64,000 nt of DNA from Cinclus cinclus (lineage: Eukaryota; Chordata; Aves; Passeriformes; Cinclidae), in the NCBI RefSeq assembly GCF_963662255.1, contig NC_085046.1, forward strand, positions 141,995,762 through 142,059,761. The letters are read 5' to 3'. The notes under the pieces were generated by a model. It had not been told where the DNA came from, made no database searches, and saw nothing but the letters and a program-made list of their open reading frames with translations. The position numbers and the translations under genes are program-made. Every line of letters starts with the position of its first letter. Position 1 is the stretch's first letter. This document shows, piece after piece, positions 36,719-46,770 of this stretch.

Positions 36719-37380
36719 AAGCATTTTTGTGCTGGGCTGACACCGTGGGTATCAGCGAGGGTATTCAGGACTCATGGATGCAAAGCCACGAAACTGGTGG
36801 CTTGGTGTGAGTCTTTCTGCTTTCTTTGAATTTGGGATTTCCTTGAACTGGGATGCTTTGGGATTCTGGGACATGGTAAGCAGGAGAATGTTGTCATCTC
36901 CATCTTGACTAATGTGAAAAGAGCAGCCTGCCTGAAGTGAGGAGGGTTTTGCATGCCTCAGTGACACCAGTTAAGTACTCGGAAAGGGTGTGAATTGGGG
37001 GTGGGTGGAGAAGGAGGTTTGTTACGTGCTTCCCGGCAGCTAAAAGCAGGTGTTCAGTCAACTGAGAGTTGCCCTAAAGGCAGAGAATAAGGATGCAAAT
37101 GATCTGTGAAACATAAAAGGAACCATCTGAATGCCCCTTTTCTTGGTTTACCTCCACCCTGGGTAATTTGCATGACACAAGTTGATCAACCCTGAGAAAA
37201 AGAAGTTCGGTCCAACAGAAGATAACTTAGTCAAACCTAACGACCTTGCAAAGAGGCAAAAAAAAGCAAAGCCCAGAGGCAGGAGATGCGGAGAGAAGAG
37301 GGTGGGCTGTGTCTTGGTGGGGAGCTGGGTCCCCTGGTTGGCACTGGTGAGGTCCCTGCTTTCCTCCAGGTTTCACAGTG
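36719..37380. other. Non-coding unique DNA flanking a CpG-rich stretch
   Basis: No repeat recognised. Base composition shifts from AT-rich to GC-rich towards 37.3 kb. Confidence 0.55.
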
Positions 37381-37755
37381 GCCCAGCTGGGTCAGTGCCC
37401 ATCCCAGTGCGGGTGTGCGAATCCCTCCTGGATGCAGGCAGTGTGAGGAACACACTGAGCAGAGCCCTCGGAGCTTCTGCCCGAAAGGTTCCACGTGGGA
37501 CTGCTTGTTTTAACCCCGCCTGGAACACCTTCTGGCCCGTGTTCGTTTCGGGTTTGATGCAGTAGCAATACATTAATCCAGCCGGGTCCTGCAGCTCGGG
37601 GGGTGGCTGCCCAAGTGGGGACAATGCTTCAGCTCGAAATTGGGGTGGATTTGGGACCCTCCGTGGCCAGCCTGGCGGTGCTGAGAGTGGGGCGGAGCAG
37701 TGCTGAGCTGCTGCTCTGCTCATCCTGCCTCGATTCTTCCTCAGTCGGGTTTTAC
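37381..37755. promoter_or_regulatory. CpG-enriched stretch, possible regulatory element or CpG island relic
   Basis: I count 17 CpG dinucleotides in 375 bases at roughly 57 percent G+C, several times the density of the surrounding DNA, where whole 60-base lines often have none. CpGs are normally lost by methylation-driven decay in vertebrate genomes, so a local excess suggests an unmethylated or constrained site such as a promoter, enhancer or first exon. No TATA box, clear first exon or donor is evident. It could instead be a fortuitous GC-rich patch. Confidence 0.35.
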
Positions 37756-38470
37756 AGCCTAGAGAGCTTTTAATGAAGTTATTTTTTTGCTGCAATTTGG
37801 ACCTGCACGTGTGTCTCAGCTGTAGGCTCAGATGGCTCTCCCCACCCCCTCACCTGTGCTCTCCTGTCCTGTGTAGGTGAGCTGCTTCATGTCATTGATT
37901 GTTTCACCCATTTTCCCGGTGTTAATGAGTTTTTCCCCAGCTGCCACCCCCCCCTTCCCCAAAGCCAAGACGTTGACTCTTTCACCGTGAGGATTAATTC
38001 CTTATTTACTTTGTGGACTGCACCTCCCTCTTTCTGATTTCACTTGATATGTGCAGGATGTGGTGATAAAAATCTGTTTGAGCTGTGTCCTGTTTCAGAC
38101 ATTTTTGCTTCTTTAAAGTAGTTTCATGGGACGGGTGGGAGGGTGGGCAGGGAGCAGCAGGCTGGGCAGCCCTGTGCTCTCTGAATGCTCCATCTTTGCA
38201 CCCAGGCGTTTGAACAAAGGTTTTGAGCTGTTATATCTTCGTAGATCCACTGTTACAAATCTGGGGGGGGGGGTGGAAATTGTGTCATTGTTCAGTCTGG
38301 TCTTCCCTCAGCTCCTTGCAGACTTCTCTTCAAGATCCAGCTGCTTTTCATCAGCAGCTCCTGTGGTTGTCCGGGGCAGCCGGCAGCTTGCCAGGTTCAG
38401 TGGTGACATGTCTGTGTCTAGAGAGAGCACAGCATCACTACGGATCTGTACGGTCTCCTTTGCAAACTGC
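37756..38470. other. Non-coding unique DNA
   Basis: Contains a G-run of 11 at 38263-38273 and a C-run near 37948. No gene recognised; a 150-codon open frame (38126-38578) overlaps the next repeat and has no domain. Confidence 0.55.
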
Positions 38471-38536
38471 ATGGTGTGTATGGCTGTGTGGTCCCTTCCA
38501 GCCTCACCCACTCTGTCATTCTGTGTGATTCTCTGT
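38471..38536 (+). mobile_element. CR1 LINE 3' terminus fragment
   Basis: 'ggtcccttccagcctcaccc' followed by 'attctgtgtgattctctg' matches the end of the CR1 body and its octanucleotide tail. The 'ggactagatgacc' block that should precede it is degenerate ('atggtgtgtatggctgtgtg'). Short and old; the left boundary is uncertain. Confidence 0.65.
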
Positions 38537-39190
38537 TCATGGAGGACATCCAGTTGCAGACTGAATATATTTAGTTGAACCAGGTGTTTTCTGGTCTTAT
38601 ATTTTAGGTCTTGCATCAATGGTTTTTTTGGTTCTGCTGTTTCCTCCTATAGTTAACGGTGTCTATGGGTGGTTTATTCACATGCATGAAAAAGGTGCTC
38701 TCAGTGGTGGTTTATATTGCCTGTATTTTTGTCTTGAATGGCTGATCTGCAGCATGTCCTGCAGAGATGGCTCCTTTGGGGAGATGTTGTCCTTGTGTGG
38801 ATGCTTTTCCTTAATAATTTGACCACTTTGAAGAAAACTGTGTCCGTTTTCTGAATTATGAAGTTGTGTATTGCAAACCAATATGGAGTAAAGGGGCTGA
38901 GGTCAAGAAAGGTTAGTTTTGAAAACTGGGGTGTATTCTGCTAACATCCAAGTGCCCCAGGGGTAATGCTTCTGTGCTGTAACCCTGATTCATAATTGCC
39001 CACCCCAGTGTGAATTCCAACCAAAGCAGTGTCACATTAGAGAGAAGTTAGAATGGAAACTGGAGCCTGGAGGCTTGAGGGGTCCACACTGAGGGGGCTG
39101 CTGGGTACATGATGCCAATATACCCCCGTGGAAAGGGGGATTAAAATGGGTAGGAAAACACAGAGTCCATGTTGAGGCCAAATGTCTGCA
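38537..39190. other. Non-coding unique DNA
   Basis: No supported feature. Confidence 0.6.
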
Positions 39191-39274
39191 TGTGTTGGGT
39201 TTGCTTTTTTTTTCCTTCTCTTTTGTGTTGGGTTTGCTTTTTTTTCATTCTCTTTTGTTTGGGTCTGTTTGCTT
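39191..39274. repeat. 33-bp tandem duplication with partial third copy
   Basis: Units at 39191-39223 and 39224-39255 share 'tgtgttgggtttgc', a T-run and 'ttctcttt'. A truncated third copy, 'tgtttgggtctgtttgctt', ends at 39274. Copies one and two differ by one T in the run and one base. Confidence 0.9.
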
Positions 39275-40097
39275 GAATTTGTCAACTGGATTCCTCAAAA
39301 GAAAGAGGACTTGAGAGGTGTTTAACAGCAATAAAGGGAGCTCATCTGTAGAGGAAAGGATTGCCCTTATTTCACCAAGCAGACAGACTGGGAGCTGCTG
39401 ACTTGGGATGAGATGAGTGGTGGTTTTCCATCTTGTCTTTCCTTGTGGTCATGACAGGGAGAGCTGGTGTTTGTTCTAATTGAGAATGTGTAGTGACATG
39501 CCAGGAATCCTTGCTGGAATGCATTCTTCTGTGGGAAGGTATCAGCTATACATTGTGATGGGGATTAACAGACCTTACTGTATAGATAGTGCTTTATAAA
39601 TGATCTTTTCCTGAGAAGATTTCCTAACTGGGCATAGCCCCAAAGAGCATGAATTGAGTGGTTCTGACTCTTCTGTCTTATTCTCAATGCCTTGGTGTTT
39701 TGGAGGAACATCTGAGGCTGCAGCCCTTTCCAAGTGCTCTGCTGTGATGGTGCCACTGGTGTGGGCAGGGGTGCTGGGCAGTTGTGCAGAACCAGGTGGG
39801 AAATGGCAGAAAGGCATTCCTTGTGTTTGCTGGCAAATCCCATACCACATAGGTTATCCATGAAGACATGTCTCAATGATGGAGGAAAATAGTCTTTTTC
39901 TTTGATTGAATTTTTGTATTCCTATAACAGTTGTGCTAAAAAAAAAATAAAACCTCCAAAAAGCTTGATTCTTCTTGGGATTAATTTTTGTGTGTTTCCT
40001 GAGATCACAAATAAAGCCTATAAAAGCAGTTTGATTTTCCAAAATGAAGAAGAGCTCAAGCCTCAGTGTGAAAGGCCCTGGTGTTGCAGCATACTTC
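39275..40097. other. Non-coding unique DNA
   Basis: No gene recognised. An A-run with 'aataaaa' occurs at 39938-39950, but without any retrocopy body to its left that I can identify. Confidence 0.55.
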
Positions 40098-40119
40098 CCA
40101 AGTGACCTTGGGCAGGTCA
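40098..40119 (+). mobile_element. Possible MIR/CORE-SINE core fragment
   Basis: The string 'ccaagtgaccttgggcaggt' plus 'ca' resembles the highly conserved 'tgtgaccttgggcaagtca' stretch of MIR-type SINEs. The flanks are too diverged for me to extend the match. Old tRNA-derived SINE relics are sparse in bird genomes, and a 22-base match could be chance. Confidence 0.3.
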
Positions 40120-43100
40120 GACAGCTGGACTAGAAATGTCTAAAAGCGTGACTAGGCATCCAAAATGCTGACCCACTTGGACTTGTAGTGCCAGCATTAC
40201 TGTGCCAGTCTGAACTGCTGTTTGGTGGACTTCACGGCTCCTGAATGGCTGTGGTTCAGAGTCAGGTGAGGTTGGGTGTGAAATTAAAAAAAAAGAAAAA
40301 GGTTTCCCAGTGTAAACACCACTTACATTCTGTGGGGAGAGTGGTAACAAATAATGCTTTGGGCCAGGATCGTCTATGGATCATGGAAATTTTCTGAACA
40401 TTTGGCTTATGTTAGATGCCCAATTTCCAGACAGCTAAAATTAGGGAGAGAGCTGTCCCACCTTGTATTTTCTTGATGTTTCTGTTGCTTGTGTGTAAAA
40501 TGAGTTTAGTATTAAGTCCTTGTTTCCGTGAAACAGAGAATAAATATAAACTTGGAGCTGTTTCCTGGCTACAGCAGCGAATGAATGCTTGTGTTTGGGA
40601 TAACAGGCTGATCTTGGCTGTGGGTAGCATCTTTGAAACTGCCAGCATGTTGGGAGTTAATGAATGTGCTTGTATTTCTCTTGATTAGATGGCCTGTTAA
40701 GACTTTAAAATCAATTTTACTGCTGCACACCACCGCAAACCTTTTTATTCAAGTTGTTCATTTCATGGAGTTCAAATAGCACCCATGTTGGACTAAATTC
40801 CAGATCTCCAGGAGAGTTTAGGACAATTTTGCTTGAGGTTTCTGTTGTGGTTGCTTGCAGGAGAGAAAAACCAGGGTAAAGTAACCAAGGTCAGCACCTC
40901 ACTTCAAGCTGCCAGTAGAACTCCTCCAGGGAGAGAGGGATTGAGTTACCCTCTGCCTGCAATTCATCCCTCATGCCTATAACCAAGCAATCCAGTAAAA
41001 CGGCGTCAAAAAGGATGGGAAAGTTAGGAAAACTTTCTGCTGTAAGTTGAGCTGGGCAAATGATGCTCAGAGCTGTGTTGGTGTCTCGGGCACAGATTTC
41101 TCCTCAGAAAGTGCTGGGGGGGGGGTTTGCCCAAGGTATTGCATTGAAGTCCTGATGTCCTTAAGATGTGGAGGGGAATGGATGTGTCTTCAAATGCACC
41201 GTGCTTGCCCCCATCTCGGTAGTAGGTCTTAATTTTTGAGTGCTGTGATTCTGATTACATTTTGCAGTTATTATTGATCAATATATGTAGTGCCTTCATT
41301 TGAATTTAATTAGTTCTTGTTTAGTATTATAGTAGGCTTTATTACAGATTAGTACTACCTTGCATTTATTAGTTTTTCCATTCCAGAGGATCTGTTAAGT
41401 CTTCCCAGGGTTGATTCCTAACCTTAGGATGCTTGTCTGCCCCTTTCAGTGCCCTTGGACACATTATCCAATTGTGGTAAAAACTGTCTGGCCCATTTTC
41501 ATTTATTTTCCATCTCCTTTTTCCTCCTTAACTTGATTGTTGTGAAGTCATTGAGCTAACAACAGTATTATTTGGTTTCAATTTACATTATTGACATTTG
41601 AGCTTTCTCAGGGTTAAGTCTTAAGGATGGCATCCTGGTATTCCCTGCCAACATTGCTATTTGTCTCCTTAATGTTGGACTAACCTTCAAGGAATAGATT
41701 TTGAAAAAAATATTTCTGAGGTTATGCTACTCTTTGCCATGTAAGGGCTGTGTGACTTTCACAAAGTTGCATTTCAGCAGCAGGCTGACAGAGCACTGGT
41801 GCACTCTGTGATGCCCGGGAAATAATTTGCTGCAGTGCCCTACCACATGCAATCCTTGTTTTTCTTGGTATATCTCCCGTGGACCTTCTGGCTGATTTTT
41901 CTCATTCTTCAATCTGATGTGATTGTCATATGTTATGGTATGTAGGGTTCCAAGCCAAGAATATCCAATATTTTTGAAATGTGTTCATTACTGTTCAAAA
42001 TAGGCTTTTTTTCCATTCTCTTATAAGATTTTGCCACTTCTCTAATATGCTAATTTTACCCCTTCTTTGGCATCCATACTCCTTGGTGTTATTTTGGTGT
42101 GTACTTTATATATATCTTACGTATAGCTCTGTGTGAGCATGCATTACTGAATGTGATTTATATAAAGTTTGTCTTGTCTGTGCTGTCACAAGGAAATGAC
42201 TCTCACTTTTGCTCTGGGGTCTTGGCTTGGACATGTTGTGTCCAACCAGACCATTGCCAAGTCTCTGTCTTGCTTCCCTTCATCTCCAAACAAGACTATT
42301 GCTCCACCCAGGCAAGGGAAAACACAAACTATCAAGCACCATTTCAGGTGTCTGAAGGTGAGGGATGTGGGGGCTTTGGAGCTGCTGGTGGAAGTCTCCA
42401 GATCCCTGAGTTACACACACTCGTGAGCTGTGTGTGTGCAAATGAGCGTGGGTCTGCAAATGTGGTCAAAGTGTATATGGAGAAAATGGCTTTAAAAATG
42501 GGGATAAAACTGCCCTGAAATAGAGGGGGAGACATGTTGGGCCATAACTAGAGTGTCACAGGCAGGAATGAAGGCTGGAAGCAGCAGCCAGGGCAGAGGT
42601 GGAGCATGTGGGTGGGTGGAGATCAGTGTGAGAAACTGCCCTGGATGGAAAACCTGAAAGGAAGATTCTGATTCCGATATGAAGATCATTAATTGGGAAA
42701 ATTGATTTCCCCATAGTTTCTTGAACGCCTACCTTACTTTGCTATTTTGCTTTCCTAGTGTGCCTGCTTGGGTCATGTGAGTGGACCGAAAACTGAGTAG
42801 AAGGACTGTGACAGTACAATATATTTGGAGATGGGAAAGGACACAGAGTTAACTGTGGCATCCAGTCACAGAGGTAGAGTGAAACTTTGTTGTCAACTCT
42901 AATCTGAGGGAACAAATGGAGCAAAATTACACTTAAAGTTCCTGTCTTTTGGTCCTGCTTAGAAGAGGGTGATCTCTATTGCTTGGACATTCATGGTCTT
43001 TGTTATATGATGGCATCTCTTTAAGACCTCCACACTGTCATGATGGTATCTACCAATGGGATGGAGACCTGTCGCATTGTGACTTTTTCAGTTTTACATA

Positions 43101-43260
43101 CTTGCCCAGCTGAATTGTGATGGGCTTTGTTGTAGGCATGTAAAGGTTTCCAGGAAGCTCTGGAGTTCCTGGACTGATGGCCTGAAAAAAGGCATAAAAT
43201 ACGTGAGGTGAAAAGTGGGGAGGATGGGTTGTTCCTTTGAGACACTTGTGTGTCTTTTAG
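40120..43260. other. Non-coding unique DNA
   Basis: About 3 kb without a recognised repeat. The stretch 41230-41640 is strongly AT-rich; a G-run of 10 occurs at 41116-41125. No gene is supported. Confidence 0.55.
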
Positions 43261-43290
43261 GAAGAGGATGTGAAGCTGAAGTTATTGCAG
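43261..43290 (+). other. Possible 30-nt microexon (weak to moderate)
   Basis: A pyrimidine-rich acceptor ending 'gtgtgtcttttag' is followed after exactly 30 nt by the best donor consensus in the neighbourhood, 'ttgcag|gtaagttc'. The 30 nt keep frame and encode EEDVKLKLLQ in one phase; a second phase is also open and a third has a stop. Microexons of this size occur in neuronal and muscle genes. I cannot assign it to a gene, no partner exon was identified, and similar look-alikes occur elsewhere in the window by chance. Confidence 0.2.
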
Positions 43291-44533
43291 GTAAGTTCAC
43301 TGTGTACTTTGGCTGCCAGTTTCAGTGTTGTCAGCTGAAGCAGGTGTTATGCCAGAGCAGGGTATTGTCACCTCCAACAAGGGTCTTGGTGGGTCTGGCA
43401 TGACAGGGAAGGCTGTAGACTGGATTTCTACTCAGTATTACACTGGGTTTCTGGGCTGAAGAGGCAGCTCTTGGTCTAAGGAGCATTGTGCTTGTCACCA
43501 AGAGTGCTGTGCCTGGTTAGTGCTGGTGGGGTTGCTACTGGTGGTAGGATCAGAAATACTGATCCTTTCCTGTAAAAGGAGAGCTTACACATCTTACAGT
43601 GTGATGGAGGCCACAAAGGTGTTAAACTGTTGAGCCTGTTTTGTCATTAAATGTCACCATCAGTCAGCAAGAGCTCTGAAGATGGAAAACTTTCATAGTG
43701 TGAAGTTACTGAAGGAGAGGAGACAACATGATTGGCTTCATTCACTTGAGGCATAGGAAGTTGAGCATGGGTTGGTGAGTGTATGGTCATGAGAAAGCCT
43801 CCTAAATTGATTTTGTTTATGTCAGCCAGAGGGGGATTTTCCAAGATTGCTCCTTATGTTCTCCAAACGAAGCAGGCTGAATGTAGTTGTATCTGACTCT
43901 GCAGGAAAGCTGACACAGTGGCAGTAGCACTCAAAATTGTGTATTATTCCCTTCACAGCCAAAACTAGAACAAGAAAAATATCTTGTGTCAACCTAGCCT
44001 TTGAAATACAAATGAGTGAGCTCAAGCTCACTTGTAAATGTCATGGTGTGCTTTGTGCTCTCACTCCCTAATGTGGTTACTTTGCTTTCCCAGGTAACGC
44101 ATTTTCAGGCTTTTGCTTTGAGTGATGCTTTGACAACAGGGAAAGGAGAAGAGAGTCACTTGTGCTTTGTGTTGAGTCCTTCAGGGCTGTTTTCCCACTG
44201 AGAAGCTGCACTGACCCTGAGCCAACTTGAAACCATGAGCACAGGCACTGTGCTCCCATGAAAGCCCAGCTGCAGCCTCATGTTCCTCTGTTGTCAGACT
44301 TGGGGAATGGTGTACCAAAGGGCACTGCAACTCTGGCTTGACAGCCTTGGCTTTTTTTATGTGCTGTAAGTCTTTCTTAGGGCATTTTTGTGTCCCTCTG
44401 TCAGGCAGGCTGTGCTTACTTGCTGAAACTCGTTCATCTTGTTTTAAGGGATGAGTTGTCCTGTACTGGACCACCAGCAAACAGCCGTGCTTGGCCAGCT
44501 GGCCAAGCCTGCTGCAAGTCTGAGGAAGCAGAG
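43291..44533. other. Non-coding unique DNA
   Basis: No repeat recognised. A 164-codon open frame on the minus strand (44181-44675) runs into the CR1 copy to the right and has no domain. Confidence 0.55.
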
Positions 44534-44861
44534 GGTCAGGCACTGATCTCTTCTCTCTGGTGAGCAGTGGTAGGACTTGAGAGAATGGCATGAAGCTGAG
44601 TCGGGGCAGTAAGAGGGGGAGGAGGATGGATTGGTTATTAGGAAAAAGTTCTTCACCCAGAGGTTGGTTTGGCACTGGAATAGGCTCCCCTGAGATGTGG
44701 TCATGGCACCAAGCCTACTGGAGTTCAGGAAGTGTTTGGACAGTGCTCTCAGGCATTGGTGGGGCTCCTGGAGTTGTCCTGGGTAGGGCCAGGAGTTGGA
44801 CTCGACGATCCCTGTGGGTCCCCTGGAGCTCAAGACAGTTAATGATTCTTTATTTCTATGA
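44534..44861 (+). mobile_element. CR1 LINE 3' end, about 330 bp
   Basis: Long collinear similarity to a CR1 subfamily 3' region. Blocks in order are 'ggcactgatctcttctctct', 'gagaatggcatgaagctg', 'attaggaaaaagttcttcac', 'ttggcactggaataggctcc', 'gtggtcatggcaccaagcct', 'gccaggagttggactcgacg' and 'atgattctttatttctatga'. The body still contains the degraded tail of ORF2, with frameshifts. Sense orientation is plus. The 5' end is truncated near 44534. Confidence 0.93.
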
Positions 44862-45492
44862 AAAAGCATTGACTTGTGCCATCTCCTTTAGGGTCATCTC
44901 TACTGCTTTTTGCAGGATGCTGTTCTGGGGTTTGCACTAACTCATGCAGCTTCTTTGTGAACTTCTTCCTGTCAAAATTGAATCACAAGGCATATAGAGA
45001 GCCAAGACTGCAACAGGGTATGTTGCTTCTGTAGAGAAGCCCTTTTGGAAGCTAATTGTGCTATTTTGGGTTATACCACAATGGGCTGGATGGGTTTGAT
45101 GATGTTTCTGTCCTCTCTGGGATTAACCTGATAGGGACGGTAAGACAAAAAAATAACATTAGAAGCAGTTAAACCCCTCAGAATTGCATTTTGGATGCCA
45201 GAGGTTGCTCATCCTCAAAACCTAATTGTTTTAAACCATTTTGCTGTTTAGTTCAAGCTAACTTTCAGACTCCTATCTGAGTAATAGGCATTTCTGTGGC
45301 ATTAATCAGAAAGAAGTACAGTGTCTTTTACCATGAGCAAAAATAAATGTCAGACAGAGGACAATGTGTAACAGCAATTACTGGATTTGTTGACTTAGCC
45401 AGAAATTCACAGCCAGTAAAAAATAAAATCATGTGGAAATACCTCACAGGCTTCTGAATCAGTGCTCACAATCCCTCTGGAGCTTTACTTAC
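44862..45492. other. Non-coding unique DNA
   Basis: No supported feature. Confidence 0.6.
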
Positions 45493-45658
45493 AGTTGGTG
45501 AATAAAGTTGTTGAGAGGAGTAGCAGGAGTGTAGCAGTGCAGGAGATTCTCTCTGGGTTCAGGTGGATCAGGGAAATGCTTCTCCTCCTTATCCTTCACT
45601 CTGCCCATCTGCAGGGGCTCAGCATCCCAGGCTGGACTTAACCCCTGCCTTTGTGATT
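45493..45658 (-). other. Possible 166-nt coding exon, minus strand (weak to moderate)
   Basis: Read on the minus strand, a strong pyrimidine tract 'tttccttctttctctcccaa' plus 'agcag' precedes 166 nt that end at a near-consensus donor, 'caact|gtaagtaaag'. One frame is open across all 54 complete codons, and the other two stop early. Translated, it is hydrophilic and proline-rich, for example around VKDKEEKHFPDPPEPRENLL. That would suit a disordered protein segment. I recognise no family, no matching exon was found nearby, and the chance of one frame of this length being open is not small. Confidence 0.2.
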
Positions 45659-45931
45659 CTGCTTTGGGAGAGAAAGAAGGAAATCTGTGGTAAAAAGTAG
45701 AGTCCTGGGACAAACTTTTGACTGATAAGTTTTGCTAGAACAGAGCTGTTTTCTGAGCATGACAGAGCTAAGAGAGGGCTCATCCATCCCATGTTGGATG
45801 TTGCAGCACTGCATTTCAAATGCCCACGGCCAGTGCTGCATGGTGGGTAAATTAAGTGACACGGCTGTCACAGAGGTGCTTGGGTGCCTTGGTGAAGAGC
45901 ATCTCAGAATCTCCCATCCAACCTTCATTAT

Positions 45932-46770
45932 TGTGGTGAGCTGACACTGGCGGGATGCCAAAAGCCACTCTGTCGATCTTCTCTGCAATGGGAGAGGGGA
46001 GAGAAGATAGTAACAAAAGGCTAATGATTTGAGATAAAGGCAGGGAGAGATCATCGCCTGATAACTGTCACTGGCCAAACAAATTCGACTAGGGGAAATT
46101 AGTTGAATTTATTGCCAGTGAAAATATACCAATCAAAATCAGAGCAGGATAATGAGAAGTAAAATGAATCTTATAAAGACCTTCCACCCACCCATTCCTC
46201 CTTGCCAGGCTCTGCCTCCTTCCCCTTGAGCAGCACAGGGAGTTTACAGTCAGTTCATCACAGGTTGTTTCTGTCACTACTCAGGGAGAGGAGTCCTTCC
46301 CCTGCTCCAGCATGGGGTTCCTCCCACGGGAGTCAGTTCTCCACAAACTTCTCCAGTGTGAGTGCTTCCCATGGGCTGCAGTTCTTCACGAGCTGCTGCA
46401 ATGTGGGTCACACATCCAAAGGGTGCAGTCCTTCAGGGACGGCTGCTCCAGCGTGGGTCCCCTACAGGGTCACAAATCCCACCAGGAAACCTGCTCTAAA
46501 GTGTAGACTCCTCTCCATGAGGAGCCAGCTCCAGCACAGGCTCACAGCCCTGTTTCAGTCATCCACCAGCACTGGTGTGGGTTTTCTCCACAGGCTGCAG
46601 GTGGATTTCTGCATCCCTGTGGTCCTCCATGAGCTGAGGGGCACAGCTGCCTCACCATGGGCTGCACCACCAGCTGCATATGCCTGGAGCACCTCCTCCT
46701 GCTCCTTTATGGACTTCCATAGAGAGTTCACCACTTATCCAACTATGTGAGTTTGGCATGATATGTACTG
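45932..46770 (-). mobile_element. Degenerate avian endogenous retrovirus LTR, probably solo
   Basis: Recognised from its long internally repetitive region (about 46255-46700). There, units of roughly 40-45 bp repeat motifs such as 'ctccagcgtgggtccc' and 'catgggctgcag', as in a widespread avian ERV LTR. On the minus strand it continues through a polyadenylation-type 'aataaa' (plus 'tttatt', about 46110) and ends in '...tcaccaca', which fits an LTR 3' terminus with CA at 45932. The 5' terminus is not clear and is set where similarity fades. No gag, pol or env coding region adjoins it, so it looks like a solo LTR. Substitutions and a large loss in the unit region show it is old. The 182-codon open frame on its opposite strand is an artefact of the tandem units. 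Confidence 0.75.

Noticed and set aside
40780..40830. CR1-like string 'gttggactaaattccagatc'
   Set aside because: Only a few matching bases and no following 'ggtcccttccaac' or tail.
46202..46750. 182-codon open frame, plus strand
   Set aside because: Lies inside the ERV LTR, opposite the LTR's inferred strand. It is kept open by the tandem unit structure, not by coding selection.
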